The translations under genes and the position numbers were made by a program. Shown here piece by piece: positions 15,703-24,130 of a stretch of DNA of 26,282 nt; the stretch's first letter is position 1; each line of letters starts with the position of its first letter. The stretch is from CAJXWH01 sp964343365. Its GTDB lineage: Bacteria; Pseudomonadota; Gammaproteobacteria; Arenicellales; UBA868. The stretch lies in contig CAYFJI010000016.1 of NCBI GenBank assembly GCA_964343365.1, forward strand, positions 1 to 26,282, in the 5' to 3' direction. Under the pieces are notes generated by a model, which was given only the letters and a program-made list of their open reading frames with translations, had not been told where the DNA came from and searched no databases.

Positions 15703-17590
15703 ATCCAAATTCCTTCCAATTGGTGGATGCACGAAGTAATCTGTCGATGAGATAGTAGTCGAATATTTTTCTAGCAATAGGCGCAGCCGCTCTACTCCCA
15801 CTTCCACCATTCTCAACGACAATGGCTACCACAATACGGGGATTGTCGGCAGGAGCAAAAGCAACGAACAGTGCATGATCAACTAGATTATCTGGGATAT
15901 TAACTTGATCTGTTTCATCATCTTCCACCATAGATATAAGTTGCGATGTTCCAGTCTTTCCGGCGATTCGATACGGCAGTCCTGAACCCATTGCTCTAGC
16001 GGTACCCATTGAGCCATGCACAACATCAATCATTCCCTCTGAAATTATACTTAACATAGATGAATTAGCAGGAATTCTAGATATCACTTCTACTTCAGGA
16101 CCCATAAGAACGTCACCAGTTTCTGCATTTTTTAGATAAGAAAGAAGTCGTGGTCTGATAATTTTTCCATTGTTTGCGATAGCTGCTGTAGCAACAGCTA
16201 ACTGCAATGGTGTGGCGAGCAAATAACCCTGCCCTATACCTGAAATAACGGTTTCACCTGGGAACCAGGCCTCATCATAAGCACTTCTTTTCCACTCTGG
16301 ATCTGGCACCAAACCAATAGCCTCTCCATTTAGATCCACTTTGGTTTCTTTTCCCAACCCAAAGTGCCTGAACCACAATGCCATTTTATCTATACCTAAA
16401 GCTAAAGATAATTTATAAAAATATACATCGCAAGACTGTGCGATTGCTTCAACCAAGTTAATCTCACCATGTCCATCTCGCTTCCAACATCGATAAGGCC
16501 TATCTCTACCAGGTAAATAAAATTCACCCTTACACACAAATTGTTCGTCGAAATCGAATCTATCCTCTAATAAGGATATTCCTAAAATTGGCTTGATCGT
16601 AGAACCAGGAGCATAATGACCGTGAATAGCTCGATTCATCAGAGGCTTGTCAGGAGACTTACGAAGAGCATCATATGATTTAATAGACAATCCTTTAGAA
16701 AATAAATTTGGATCATAGTCGGGAGAACTAACTAATGCTAAAACATCTCCGCTGTCAGGCTGAAGCACAACCACAGAACCTCTCTGGTCACCCAATGCAT
16801 CACGAGCGATCCTCTGAAGATCAATATCCAAAGTTAAATTGACGTTCCAACCAGCTATCGGTGACTGATAGTCCAGCGATCGAATAATTCTTCCATGCGC
16901 ATTAAACTCTACCGTTTCATATCCAGCTACACCTAGCAATTCATCTTCATAGTTGGCTTCTATACCAACTTTTCCGATATAACGAGTACCTTTGTATGCA
17001 GATCTATTAATATTCTTCAGATCTTCCTCGCTAATACGACCAACGTAACCCACTACATGTGCTGCGAGATCTGAAAAAGGATAAGTACGTCTTAGATTTG
17101 CTCGAAGAGCAATACCCGGGAAACGATGTTGATTGACCGCGATTATAGATGCCTCTTCAGGACTCAAACTCTGTTTCAATATTTGCGATTCAAAACCAGG
17201 GCGTGATCTCACTGCTTTTACAAAAGCTTCTAGCTCTTTTTCATTAAGGGTAATCAATTCTCCCAAGTCGTTTATTGTGCGCTCCATACTGTCGACTTTA
17301 TCTGGTACAACTTCTAACTCATATGCTGGATAATTATCGGCCAGTATTTGTCCGTTGCGATCAAGGATTTGACCACGCACTGGGGATACTGGTACCAATC
17401 CCACCCTGTTTTCAACTGATAATGTTTTGTACCTATCGTAATTCAACACTTGAAGATTAATTAGGCGAGCAATCACGACAGCAGTTAAGGCTACCACAAA
17501 TAAAGTTGCAAGCAGCAGACGAAACCTTGTGATGCTTAGATCACGTTTAGGATTAAATATAGGTAAATTAGTTTTTAGAAATGCTCTCAT
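15695..17590 (-). CDS. mrdA: Penicillin-binding protein 2, elongasome transpeptidase
   Basis: PBP2 cross-links peptidoglycan during rod elongation and is activated by MreC and RodA. From ATG 17590 it has 631 residues, close to E. coli PBP2 (633). One membrane helix lies at about 22-45, followed by the dimerisation domain with the RGQILDRNGQILADN motif at about 72. The transpeptidase motifs are STIK at 330-333 (catalytic Ser330, the same number as in E. coli), SCD at 386-388 and KTGT at 545-548. The open frame begins 75 bases earlier at 17665, but that part lies inside mreD. The gene starts four bases after the mreD stop and overlaps rodA by eight bases. Confidence 0.95.
   Translation of the reverse strand: MRAFLKTNLPIFNPKRDLSITRFRLLLATLFVVALTAVVIARLINLQVLNYDRYKTLSVENRVGLVPVSPVRGQILDRNGQILADNYPAYELEVVPDKVDSMERTINDLGELITLNEKELEAFVKAVRSRPGFESQILKQSLSPEEASIIAVNQHRFPGIALRANLRRTYPFSDLAAHVVGYVGRISEEDLKNINRSAYKGTRYIGKVGIEANYEDELLGVAGYETVEFNAHGRIIRSLDYQSPIAGWNVNLTLDIDLQRIARDALGDQRGSVVVLQPDSGDVLALVSSPDYDPNLFSKGLSIKSYDALRKSPDKPLMNRAIHGHYAPGSTIKPILGISLLEDRFDFDEQFVCKGEFYLPGRDRPYRCWKRDGHGEINLVEAIAQSCDVYFYKLSLALGIDKMALWFRHFGLGKETKVDLNGEAIGLVPDPEWKRSAYDEAWFPGETVISGIGQGYLLATPLQLAVATAAIANNGKIIRPRLLSYLKNAETGDVLMGPEVEVISRIPANSSMLSIISEGMIDVVHGSMGTARAMGSGLPYRIAGKTGTSQLISMVEDDETDQVNIPDNLVDHALFVAFAPADNPRIVVAIVVENGGSGSRAAAPIARKIFDYYLIDRLLRASTNWKEFGFG
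15711..15717 (-). promoter_or_regulatory. Ribosome binding site that sets the rodA start
   Basis: On the minus strand these bases read GGAAGGA, eight bases before TTG 15702. It lies within the last codons of mrdA and is the best Shine-Dalgarno match near the rodA N-terminus. It supports a TTG start for rodA rather than the ATG 120 bases upstream. Confidence 0.6.
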
Positions 17591-17594
17591 TATT

Positions 17595-18086
17595 TTAAGG
17601 TAGTCTCGCCCAATGTCGGATTTTTCGAAGTAAAAAGTACAGTGGGAACCATAGAGCTCCGCCAATCACTACCCCCACAATTGGACTATATGAAACATTT
17701 GCACCAACAATTAAAAAGTCGGCCAAGATTAATACCAGTGATTCCAAAAACAACAACACTAACATGACTAGCGATTGTTGCCAGATAGGAAATATTCGAA
17801 CTCGGAACGCAATTCTATTGGCTATAAAAACAATTAGAGTCTTAGTGAGCGCGTAGCGTCCTAACGCTCCAAAAGTAACTACATCTAAGAATATACCGGT
17901 CAACCAGGCTGAAGTCAGTTTTATTCTGCTAGGTATCGCAAAACACCAATAAATCAAAACAAGCGATACCCAATCAGGATTGTAATTTTTCCAACCTGGG
18001 CCAGCAGGAATGCACAAAAAAACTATGCCAACTGCGAGGGTACCTGAAATTACCCACCATCTTTTTTTTGTTTGATCTTTAATCAT
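17595..18086 (-). CDS. mreD: Rod shape-determining protein MreD
   Basis: MreD is a small inner-membrane protein of the elongasome that works with MreC. The 163-residue product is almost entirely hydrophobic, with about five membrane segments and short charged loops, as expected for the family, whose sequence is weakly conserved. Position between mreC and mrdA is the strongest support. The start ATG 18086 has GGAAGG five bases upstream (on the minus strand) and overlaps the mreC stop by eight bases, implying translational coupling. It ends four bases before mrdA. Confidence 0.9.
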   Translation of the reverse strand: MIKDQTKKRWWVISGTLAVGIVFLCIPAGPGWKNYNPDWVSLVLIYWCFAIPSRIKLTSAWLTGIFLDVVTFGALGRYALTKTLIVFIANRIAFRVRIFPIWQQSLVMLVLLFLESLVLILADFLIVGANVSYSPIVGVVIGGALWFPLYFLLRKIRHWARLP

Positions 18087-18939
18087 CTAACCTTCCACTA
18101 TCCAAAGGTTCCGAAGGGGTTTTCTCATTAGATCCATCCCAAACAAGCAATATCTCTTGGAGACTTTGCAGATCTGCCATCGGTTGAGCACGAATATCTA
18201 AAAACGCCAAGTTTGGGTCTCGTTCTATATCCACAATGCGTGCCACAGGATAACCTGCCATATAACTACCGGCTAAACCTGAAGTCACGAACACGTCTCC
18301 CTCTACAATATCTACAGTCCTCTCAAGAAATGGGGCATTGAGCAAATCCTCCACACCGCTCCCATAGAGAATGGTATGAAGACCTGTCCGTGCTATCTGA
18401 ACAGGCACAGCTAAACTAGGATCAGTAATTAACATTACCGAACTTTCAAGTAACCCGGCACGTCTGACTTGACCAATTAGGCCATTTGAATCGATAACTG
18501 TTTGGCCAACATAAACGCCATCAACAGTCCCCCGACTTACCATAACTGAATTTGCGTAATGATCTACTCCAATCTCAATTACCCGCCCGAACATAACTTC
18601 ATATGCGATCCGTTCGGCTGATGAGGTTATGTTCCGTAATCGATCGTTTTCATATTCTAAATTTTCTAGTTGCTGAAGACGCGAACGTAGAATGAGATAC
18701 TCTCTCTGTAGATTCTCATATTCTTTATTTCGCTTGCTCCAATCATGTAAATCTCCACCGATCCAGCGGACGAACATCACGGGCGATGAAGCAACCATGT
18801 GAAATGGAAGTGCTACAACAGATACAAAAGATCGAGCTTGCCTCAAGCTAGTTGATTTTTCATCAACTATAATCAGGCAAATAGAGACTGATATCAGTAC
18901 TAACAGTTTCGCCAACGGAGCGAGACGTTTTCTTTTCAT
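18079..18939 (-). CDS. mreC: Rod shape-determining protein MreC
   Basis: MreC links the MreB cytoskeleton to periplasmic synthases and activates PBP2. The 286-residue protein has one N-terminal membrane helix (LLVLISVSICLIIV, about 12-25), a coiled coil at about 65-105 (KEYENLQREYLILRSRLQQL) and the two beta-barrel domain typical of MreC (VDGVYVGQTVIDSNGLIGQV; VEGDVFVTSGLAGSYMAGYP). The frame could start at TTG 18942, but ATG 18939 is one codon later and more likely. An 83-base gap separates it from mreB, the widest inside the cluster; I see no clear promoter or terminator there. It overlaps mreD by eight bases. Confidence 0.94.
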   Translation of the reverse strand: MKRKRLAPLAKLLVLISVSICLIIVDEKSTSLRQARSFVSVVALPFHMVASSPVMFVRWIGGDLHDWSKRNKEYENLQREYLILRSRLQQLENLEYENDRLRNITSSAERIAYEVMFGRVIEIGVDHYANSVMVSRGTVDGVYVGQTVIDSNGLIGQVRRAGLLESSVMLITDPSLAVPVQIARTGLHTILYGSGVEDLLNAPFLERTVDIVEGDVFVTSGLAGSYMAGYPVARIVDIERDPNLAFLDIRAQPMADLQSLQEILLVWDGSNEKTPSEPLDSGRLDD

Positions 18940-19022
18940 CAACTATATATTTTTCGTTTCCAAAAAAATCCGAAGTACTACCAAATGATATAAAGCATAA
19001 TACAAATCGACATACCTAAAAA

Positions 19023-20090
19023 TCACTCGTGAGTAAAAACATCTCCAAGAATATCCATTTCTTCCAACGCGCGGCCGCAACCACGCGCTACACAAGTCAA
19101 AGGATCATCTGCAATTACCACTGGTAAACCAGTTTCTTCCATTAGTCTTCTATCCATATCCCGCATCATTGCTCCACCACCTGCTATCACCATTCCTCGT
19201 TCACCTATATCCGCAGATAGCTCAGGTGGAGTATTTTCTAGAGCCTCTCTAATGGATCGGATAATTTGATGCAGGGCATCACTGATAGCCTCATAAACTT
19301 CATCGCTTGTTATAACGAGGCTGCTCGAAACACCCTCCGATACATCTCTTCCTTTAACTTCCATTTCTCTAGGTTCGGAATCAATCCAAGCCGTACCAAT
19401 TGCCTTTTTCACCCTCTCCGCTGTTGCCTCTCCAATCAGTAATCCATGACGTCGCCGAACATAGTTGATGATAGCTTCATCAAAAGTATCACCAGCAACT
19501 CGAATTGAGGTTGCGTAAACACGTCCACCTAAAGAAATTACACCAACTTCTGTTGTACCACCACCTATATCAACTACAAGTGACCCAGTCGGCTCCGCTA
19601 CTGGAAGACTTGCCCCTATCGCAACAGCCATTGGTTCCTCGAGAAGGTAGACCTCTCGAGCACCCGCGCTTCTCGCAGATTCCCGAATTGCCCGACGTTC
19701 AACCTGAGTAGACCCTCCTGGAACAGAGATTACAATTCTCGGACTTGAAAAAAAACGATTTTCTTGAACCCTGCGGATAAAAAATTTCAGCATAACTTCG
19801 GTGATCCCAAAATCAGCTATGACGCCATCTTTCATTGGACGTATAGCTCTAATATTACCTGGTGTACGGCCTAACATCATCTTAGCCTCTTTTCCGACAG
19901 CTAAAACCGTATTCTCTGGCGAAATTGACCCAGTTCTGATTGCAACAACAGATGGTTCATCTAAAATAACACCGCGATCACGAACGTAGACTAGCGTGTT
20001 GGCTGTACCTAGATCTATGGCAAGGTCATTAGAAAAAAGACCAAAAATGCTTTTTCTAGAAAAATGGCGAAAGATAGAATCAGAAAACAT
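19023..20090 (-). CDS. mreB: Actin-like rod shape-determining protein MreB
   Basis: MreB polymerises at the inner membrane and guides lateral wall synthesis. The 355-residue protein has the phosphate-1 motif AIDLGTANT, the connecting EEPMAVAIGA block, the phosphate-2 motif DIGGGTTEVGVISLGG and the adenosine motif VIAGGGAMM, all of the actin superfamily. The N-terminus FSDSIFRHFSRKSIFGLF is amphipathic, as expected for membrane binding. I chose ATG 20090, which has GAGG about 11 bases upstream; the longer frame from TTG 20117 would include that GAGG in coding sequence. It is the first gene of the minus-strand envelope cluster and diverges from gatC. Confidence 0.96.
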   Translation of the reverse strand: MFSDSIFRHFSRKSIFGLFSNDLAIDLGTANTLVYVRDRGVILDEPSVVAIRTGSISPENTVLAVGKEAKMMLGRTPGNIRAIRPMKDGVIADFGITEVMLKFFIRRVQENRFFSSPRIVISVPGGSTQVERRAIRESARSAGAREVYLLEEPMAVAIGASLPVAEPTGSLVVDIGGGTTEVGVISLGGRVYATSIRVAGDTFDEAIINYVRRRHGLLIGEATAERVKKAIGTAWIDSEPREMEVKGRDVSEGVSSSLVITSDEVYEAISDALHQIIRSIREALENTPPELSADIGERGMVIAGGGAMMRDMDRRLMEETGLPVVIADDPLTCVARGCGRALEEMDILGDVFTHE

Positions 20091-20148
20091 AGGAAAACTT
20101 ACCTCGTAATGTAGCAACGAGGGAGTGGGCGCACAATACGTCGTAGGC

Positions 20149-20154
20149 TATAAT
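20149..20154 (+). promoter_or_regulatory. Likely -10 element of the gatC promoter
   Basis: A perfect TATAAT lies 39 bases upstream of the gatC start at 20194. Initiation a few bases downstream would leave a leader of about 30 bases, while the upstream ATG 20170 would have almost none, so the element also supports the shorter gatC. No good -35 hexamer is visible at 16-18 base spacing. Confidence 0.5.
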
Positions 20155-20193
20155 TCGGTTTCATAAACAATGGTCATAAGCCAATTTCTAATT

Positions 20194-20481
20194 ATGACAA
20201 TCAATAAATCTGTTGTTGAACATATTGCAAGCCTCGCCAAAATTCACCTGGATCCAGAAAGTATCGAAAACTATACTAAAGATTTGACCGAAATTCTCGA
20301 ATTAGTTAAAAAAATGGAATCCGCACCCACGGACAATGTTGAACCTTTGGCTCACCCACAGGAAATCGATTTGAGGTTGAGACCAGATCAAGTTACGCCC
20401 GGCAGTGCCCGTGACCACATACAAAGTATAGCGCCATCCGCAGAAGGAGGCCTATATTTAGTTCCAAAAATAATAGAGTAA
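20194..20481 (+). CDS. gatC: Asp/Glu-tRNA amidotransferase subunit C
   Basis: GatC is the small clamp that wraps the GatA-GatB complex, which converts misacylated Glu-tRNA(Gln) or Asp-tRNA(Asn) to the amidated forms. From ATG 20194 it has 95 residues, the usual size, with VVEHIASLAKIHLDPESIE at the start, the ILELVKKMESAPTDNVEP segment in the middle and a C-terminal tail rich in conserved DQV and AP motifs (IAPSAEGGLYLVPKII). An in-frame ATG at 20170 would add eight residues and lies very close to the predicted transcription start, so I reject it. It opens the gatCAB operon, divergent from mreB as in Pseudomonas. Confidence 0.93.
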   Translation: MTINKSVVEHIASLAKIHLDPESIENYTKDLTEILELVKKMESAPTDNVEPLAHPQEIDLRLRPDQVTPGSARDHIQSIAPSAEGGLYLVPKIIE

Positions 20482-20542
20482 TAGGGTCAAAAGATACCGA
20501 AGATAGCTCTTTATGGCAAAAACCTCCCACAAAACCTAGCAT

Positions 20543-22003
20543 ATGCCTTACCGGCAAAAATTAAGCAGCCTAAGTACCATGCTGAAAAACAGGGAAATCA
20601 GCTCTGTTGAGCTCATTGACTGCTTTTTGGAGCGAATTCAGCGTTATAAGGCTTTAAATTGCTTCATTAGTATCGACGAAGATAGAGCTCGTAGCAATGC
20701 CCTATCTTCTGATAATCTTCGATCTAAAGGATGGTATACATCCCTATCTGGCATTCCATTGGCACACAAAGATATTTTTTGTACAAAAAATCTGAGGACA
20801 ACCTGCGGCTCTCGGATTCTAGAAAACTTTGTATCGCCCTACAATGCGACAATCGTAGATAAATTAGAAAAAGCTGGGGCAATTCTGATTGGCAAAACCA
20901 ATATGGATGAATTTGCAATGGGCTCCTCTACCGAAACTTCCTATTTCGGACCAGTGCTTAACCCCTGGGACCACAAACGAGTCGCAGGCGGCAGCTCCGG
21001 GGGCTCTGCGTCGGCGGTTGCAGCCAAACTAGTTCCTATCGCAACTGGTACTGATACGGGAGGTTCTATAAGACAACCTGCTTCTTTTTGTGGGCTCACC
21101 GGTCTTAAACCGAGCTATGGAAGAGTCTCCCGTTATGGAATGATTGCGTATGCTTCTTCCTTAGATCAAGGAGGACCCATCGCACAGTGTGCTGAAGATG
21201 CGGCGCTAATACTTCAACATATGGCGGGTTTTGATGAAAAAGACTCAACTTGCCTTAATAAAACCGTGCCTAATTATATGGAAGGCTTAAATAACTCTAT
21301 CTCTGGATTAAAGATTGGTGTACCAAAAGAGTTTTTTGAAAAGTCTCTCAACGAATCTGTCCTGAATGCCAATCTGGATGCCTTATCGGAGTTTGAAAAA
21401 CTAGGGGCTACATTGGTCGACATCAGCTTGCCAAACAGCTCATTCGGAATACCATGCTATTATGTAATCGCTCCAGCTGAAGCATCTTCAAATCTATCCC
21501 GCTACGATGGTGTTCGTTATGGCTACCGAACCAGTTCATACAATGATCTAGAGGAGATGTATTCCAAAACAAGGGCTGAGGGTTTTGGAGAAGAAGTGAA
21601 ACGACGAATAATGATAGGAACTTTTTCTTTATCAAGCGGTTATTACAATGCATACTATGAAAAGGCCCAAAAAATTCGACGCATTATTTCAGATGATTTT
21701 CAGCGAGCGTTTAGTGAATGCGATTATATAGCAGGGCCGACATCACCTACGACGGCGTTTCCACTTGGTGAAAAACTTGACGATCCAGTTGCGATGTATC
21801 TTAGTGACATTTTTACAATTACAGCAAATCTTGCTGGAATTCCCGCGATCTCAATACCCGTAGGCTTTGATCAAAAAAACCTACCAATTGGATTGCAATT
21901 AATTGGAAGGTCTTTTGATGAGGCTGGTTTATTAAATGTTGCCTACAAATTCCAGGAAGCCACTGATTGGCATCTAAGTCTACCTGAGGGAGTTTTAAAA
22001 TGA
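20543..22003 (+). CDS. gatA: Asp/Glu-tRNA amidotransferase subunit A
   Basis: GatA hydrolyses glutamine to supply ammonia for amidation by GatB. The 486-residue protein belongs to the amidase-signature family. The catalytic Lys76 is in LAHKDIF, the cis-Ser151 lies in the GGSSGGSAS stretch and the nucleophile Ser175 in DTGGSIRQPA, spaced as in known GatA proteins. The start ATG 20543 is 61 bases after gatC and has no strong ribosome binding site. A tiny frame of eight codons (20513-20539) ends just before it in the same frame. The stop overlaps the gatB start by four bases (ATGA). Confidence 0.95.
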   Translation: MPYRQKLSSLSTMLKNREISSVELIDCFLERIQRYKALNCFISIDEDRARSNALSSDNLRSKGWYTSLSGIPLAHKDIFCTKNLRTTCGSRILENFVSPYNATIVDKLEKAGAILIGKTNMDEFAMGSSTETSYFGPVLNPWDHKRVAGGSSGGSASAVAAKLVPIATGTDTGGSIRQPASFCGLTGLKPSYGRVSRYGMIAYASSLDQGGPIAQCAEDAALILQHMAGFDEKDSTCLNKTVPNYMEGLNNSISGLKIGVPKEFFEKSLNESVLNANLDALSEFEKLGATLVDISLPNSSFGIPCYYVIAPAEASSNLSRYDGVRYGYRTSSYNDLEEMYSKTRAEGFGEEVKRRIMIGTFSLSSGYYNAYYEKAQKIRRIISDDFQRAFSECDYIAGPTSPTTAFPLGEKLDDPVAMYLSDIFTITANLAGIPAISIPVGFDQKNLPIGLQLIGRSFDEAGLLNVAYKFQEATDWHLSLPEGVLK

Positions 22004-23433
22004 GCTGGGAGACTGTTATCGGTCTTGAGGTTCATGTGCAGTTAATGACAAACAGCAAAATCTTTTCTGGCGCCTCTACTAATTTTGGAGCTGAACCAAA
22101 CTGTCAAGCAAATGAAGTCGATGTGGCTCTCCCTGGCGTCTTACCAGTAATGAACAAAAATGCTGCCATGATGGCTATTCGATTCGGCCTAGCAATTGGT
22201 GCAGAAATTAACAAATATTCTATTTTTTCGCGAAAGAATTATTTTTACCCCGATCTACCTAAAGGATATCAGATTAGTCAATATGAATTACCCATAGTAT
22301 CTGGTGGCCTGATAAAGATATCAGTTAATGAGAATCCAAAGACAGTGAGAATTACTAGAGCTCACCTTGAAGAAGATGCAGGTAAACTGCTACATAAAGA
22401 AATTAGAAATGTATCAAGTATAGATTTGAATCGGGCTGGTACCCCACTATTAGAAGTAGTCTCTGAACCCGATCTACGATCTCCCATGGAGGCAGTTACT
22501 TATTTGAAGAAGCTTCATAAGCTTGTGACCTATTTAGAAATTTGTGATGGAAATATGGAAGAAGGCTCTTTTCGCTGTGATGCCAATATTTCAATCCGAT
22601 TGTCTGGAGAAACTGACCTTGGAACCCGATGTGAACTCAAAAATCTAAATTCGTTTAGATTTGTAGAGCAAGGTCTTCACTTTGAAACAGAACGCCAGAT
22701 CGATATACTCGAAAACGGTGGGCAAGTTACACAGGAAACTAGACTATTTGATTCTGAGTTAGGTGTAACTCGTGCTATGAGAGGTAAAGAAGAGGCTCAT
22801 GACTATCGTTATTTCCCGGATCCTGATCTTCCACCACTAATAATTAGTAACAAAACTTTAGCTGACATTAAATCTGAACTTCCTGAACTTCCCGACACCC
22901 GTTATCAAAGGTTAATAAATGAATACAATGTTAGTGGTAGTGAAGCTGAATTATTAACTTCGCAAAAGAAACTAGCTGACTTCTTTGAGAAGACTGTTGA
23001 TGTCTGCAACGATAGTCGGACCGCAACCAATTGGATCATAACTGAATTATTGGCCTATATGAATCGCGAAGGGGTTCAATTTCAAGATAATCCAATAAGC
23101 CCTCAAATGCTTGGACAACTAATTGAAAAAATAAATGACAACACAATTTCGGGAAAAATTGCAAAGGAAGTTTTTCAAATAATGTGGAACGAGGGCGGGG
23201 ATCCTGAAAAAATTATTTCTGAGAAAAACCTCAAGCAAATTACTAATACTAGTGAACTCGAATTGATTATTGATGAAGTACTATCAGAATATGTAATTCA
23301 AGTAGAACAATATAGGAATGGTCAAGAAAAGGTTCTCGGTTTTCTCGTAGGTAAGGTTATGAAAACAACTAAAGGAAAGGCGAATCCACCCACAGTCAAT
23401 AAGATATTGAAATCTAAATTAAGAGAAATTTGA
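22000..23433 (+). CDS. gatB: Asp/Glu-tRNA amidotransferase subunit B
   Basis: GatB phosphorylates the misacylated aminoacyl group and transfers ammonia to it on the tRNA. The 477-residue protein opens with the family signature WETVIGLEVHVQL, continues with NYFYPDLPKGYQISQYE and RAHLEEDAGKLLH in the kinase cradle, and ends with a helical YqeY-like tail (about residues 330-477) that binds tRNA. GGGAG lies seven bases before ATG 22000, and the start overlaps gatA by four bases. It converges on tsaB with only 10 bases between stops. Presence of gatCAB indicates that at least one of Gln-tRNA or Asn-tRNA is made indirectly in this organism. Confidence 0.96.
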   Translation: MSWETVIGLEVHVQLMTNSKIFSGASTNFGAEPNCQANEVDVALPGVLPVMNKNAAMMAIRFGLAIGAEINKYSIFSRKNYFYPDLPKGYQISQYELPIVSGGLIKISVNENPKTVRITRAHLEEDAGKLLHKEIRNVSSIDLNRAGTPLLEVVSEPDLRSPMEAVTYLKKLHKLVTYLEICDGNMEEGSFRCDANISIRLSGETDLGTRCELKNLNSFRFVEQGLHFETERQIDILENGGQVTQETRLFDSELGVTRAMRGKEEAHDYRYFPDPDLPPLIISNKTLADIKSELPELPDTRYQRLINEYNVSGSEAELLTSQKKLADFFEKTVDVCNDSRTATNWIITELLAYMNREGVQFQDNPISPQMLGQLIEKINDNTISGKIAKEVFQIMWNEGGDPEKIISEKNLKQITNTSELELIIDEVLSEYVIQVEQYRNGQEKVLGFLVGKVMKTTKGKANPPTVNKILKSKLREI

Positions 23434-23443
23434 CAAAAGACCT

Positions 23444-24109
23444 TCAACTGTAAACACTTTTTCGAACATACTGGGGAGACACCACAGAACGATTTGATTC
23501 ACTACTCAAGACCGCCCTTTCTGCAATTGCGACCACAGAACGTGCTCGAGGAAACACTCCGAACTGAATGTTGGATCTAGAATTACACTTTATGCTATCT
23601 GAATGCTTATCCCAGCCATTTCCAACTCCAAGCTCTTTAGCCTCCAACGCTGGTACTAGTGATGGTCGACTTATAGTTGGCTGGTTTCGCCAAACCCAAC
23701 CACCAACAGATCCTGGTACTCTACTCAAACGACCCCAAAAAACTTCGCCCATCCTAGCATCTATCGCTGGCAAAACGGCATTGATCTTTGAATCCACACC
23801 CTCCGCCAATACCTCAAGCGATGAAACTCCAAGAATCGGCACGTGAAGGCCCAAAGCGATCCCTTGCGCCACACCGAGCCCTATACGTATTCCAGTAAAT
23901 GATCCAGGCCCAGTATCAACAGCAACAGCATCAAGATCTTTAATACCAATACCGACATCATCAAGTAATTCATCAAGCATGTTCAATAGGGAATCTGAAT
24001 GACCTTTTGGCTCAACCTTGTACCGCTCTACAATAGTATCGTTGGCGCCAGAAAGAGCAACTGAGCAGGCATGGGTTACGGTGTCAATTCCGAGTATCTT
24101 CATGCTCAT
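23444..24109 (-). CDS. tsaB: tRNA threonylcarbamoyladenosine biosynthesis protein TsaB
   Basis: TsaB is the non-catalytic partner of TsaD in making the universal t6A37 tRNA modification. The 221-residue protein has the ASKHA fold opening MKILGIDTVTHACSVALSG, the GPGSFTGIRIGLGVAQGIAL motif at about 69-88, and the LPAIDARMGEVFW segment at about 115-127. GGAG lies nine bases before ATG 24109, supporting that start; ATG 24103 is possible. It follows rmlD by 21 bases on the same strand and is last in that run. TsaD, TsaE and TsaC are not in the window. Confidence 0.93.
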   Translation of the reverse strand: MSMKILGIDTVTHACSVALSGANDTIVERYKVEPKGHSDSLLNMLDELLDDVGIGIKDLDAVAVDTGPGSFTGIRIGLGVAQGIALGLHVPILGVSSLEVLAEGVDSKINAVLPAIDARMGEVFWGRLSRVPGSVGGWVWRNQPTISRPSLVPALEAKELGVGNGWDKHSDSIKCNSRSNIQFGVFPRARSVVAIAERAVLSSESNRSVVSPQYVRKSVYS

Positions 24110-24130
24110 TAAGAATATCTCCTTTAAGCA

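Noticed and set aside
18962..18975. CTTCGG tetraloop followed by T7 (minus strand) in the mreB-mreC gap as an attenuator or terminator
   Set aside because: Only the closing C-G pairs; the flanking bases (A/A, T/T) do not form a stem, so no hairpin is expected.
19505..19711. Long frames opposite mreB, lptD, dacA and other genes as overlapping genes
   Set aside because: They have no recognisable domains or ribosome binding sites and are explained as reading-frame shadows of well-supported genes.
20513..20539. Eight-codon frame just before gatA as a leader peptide
   Set aside because: No ribosome binding site, no run of regulatory codons and no attenuator hairpin; likely chance.
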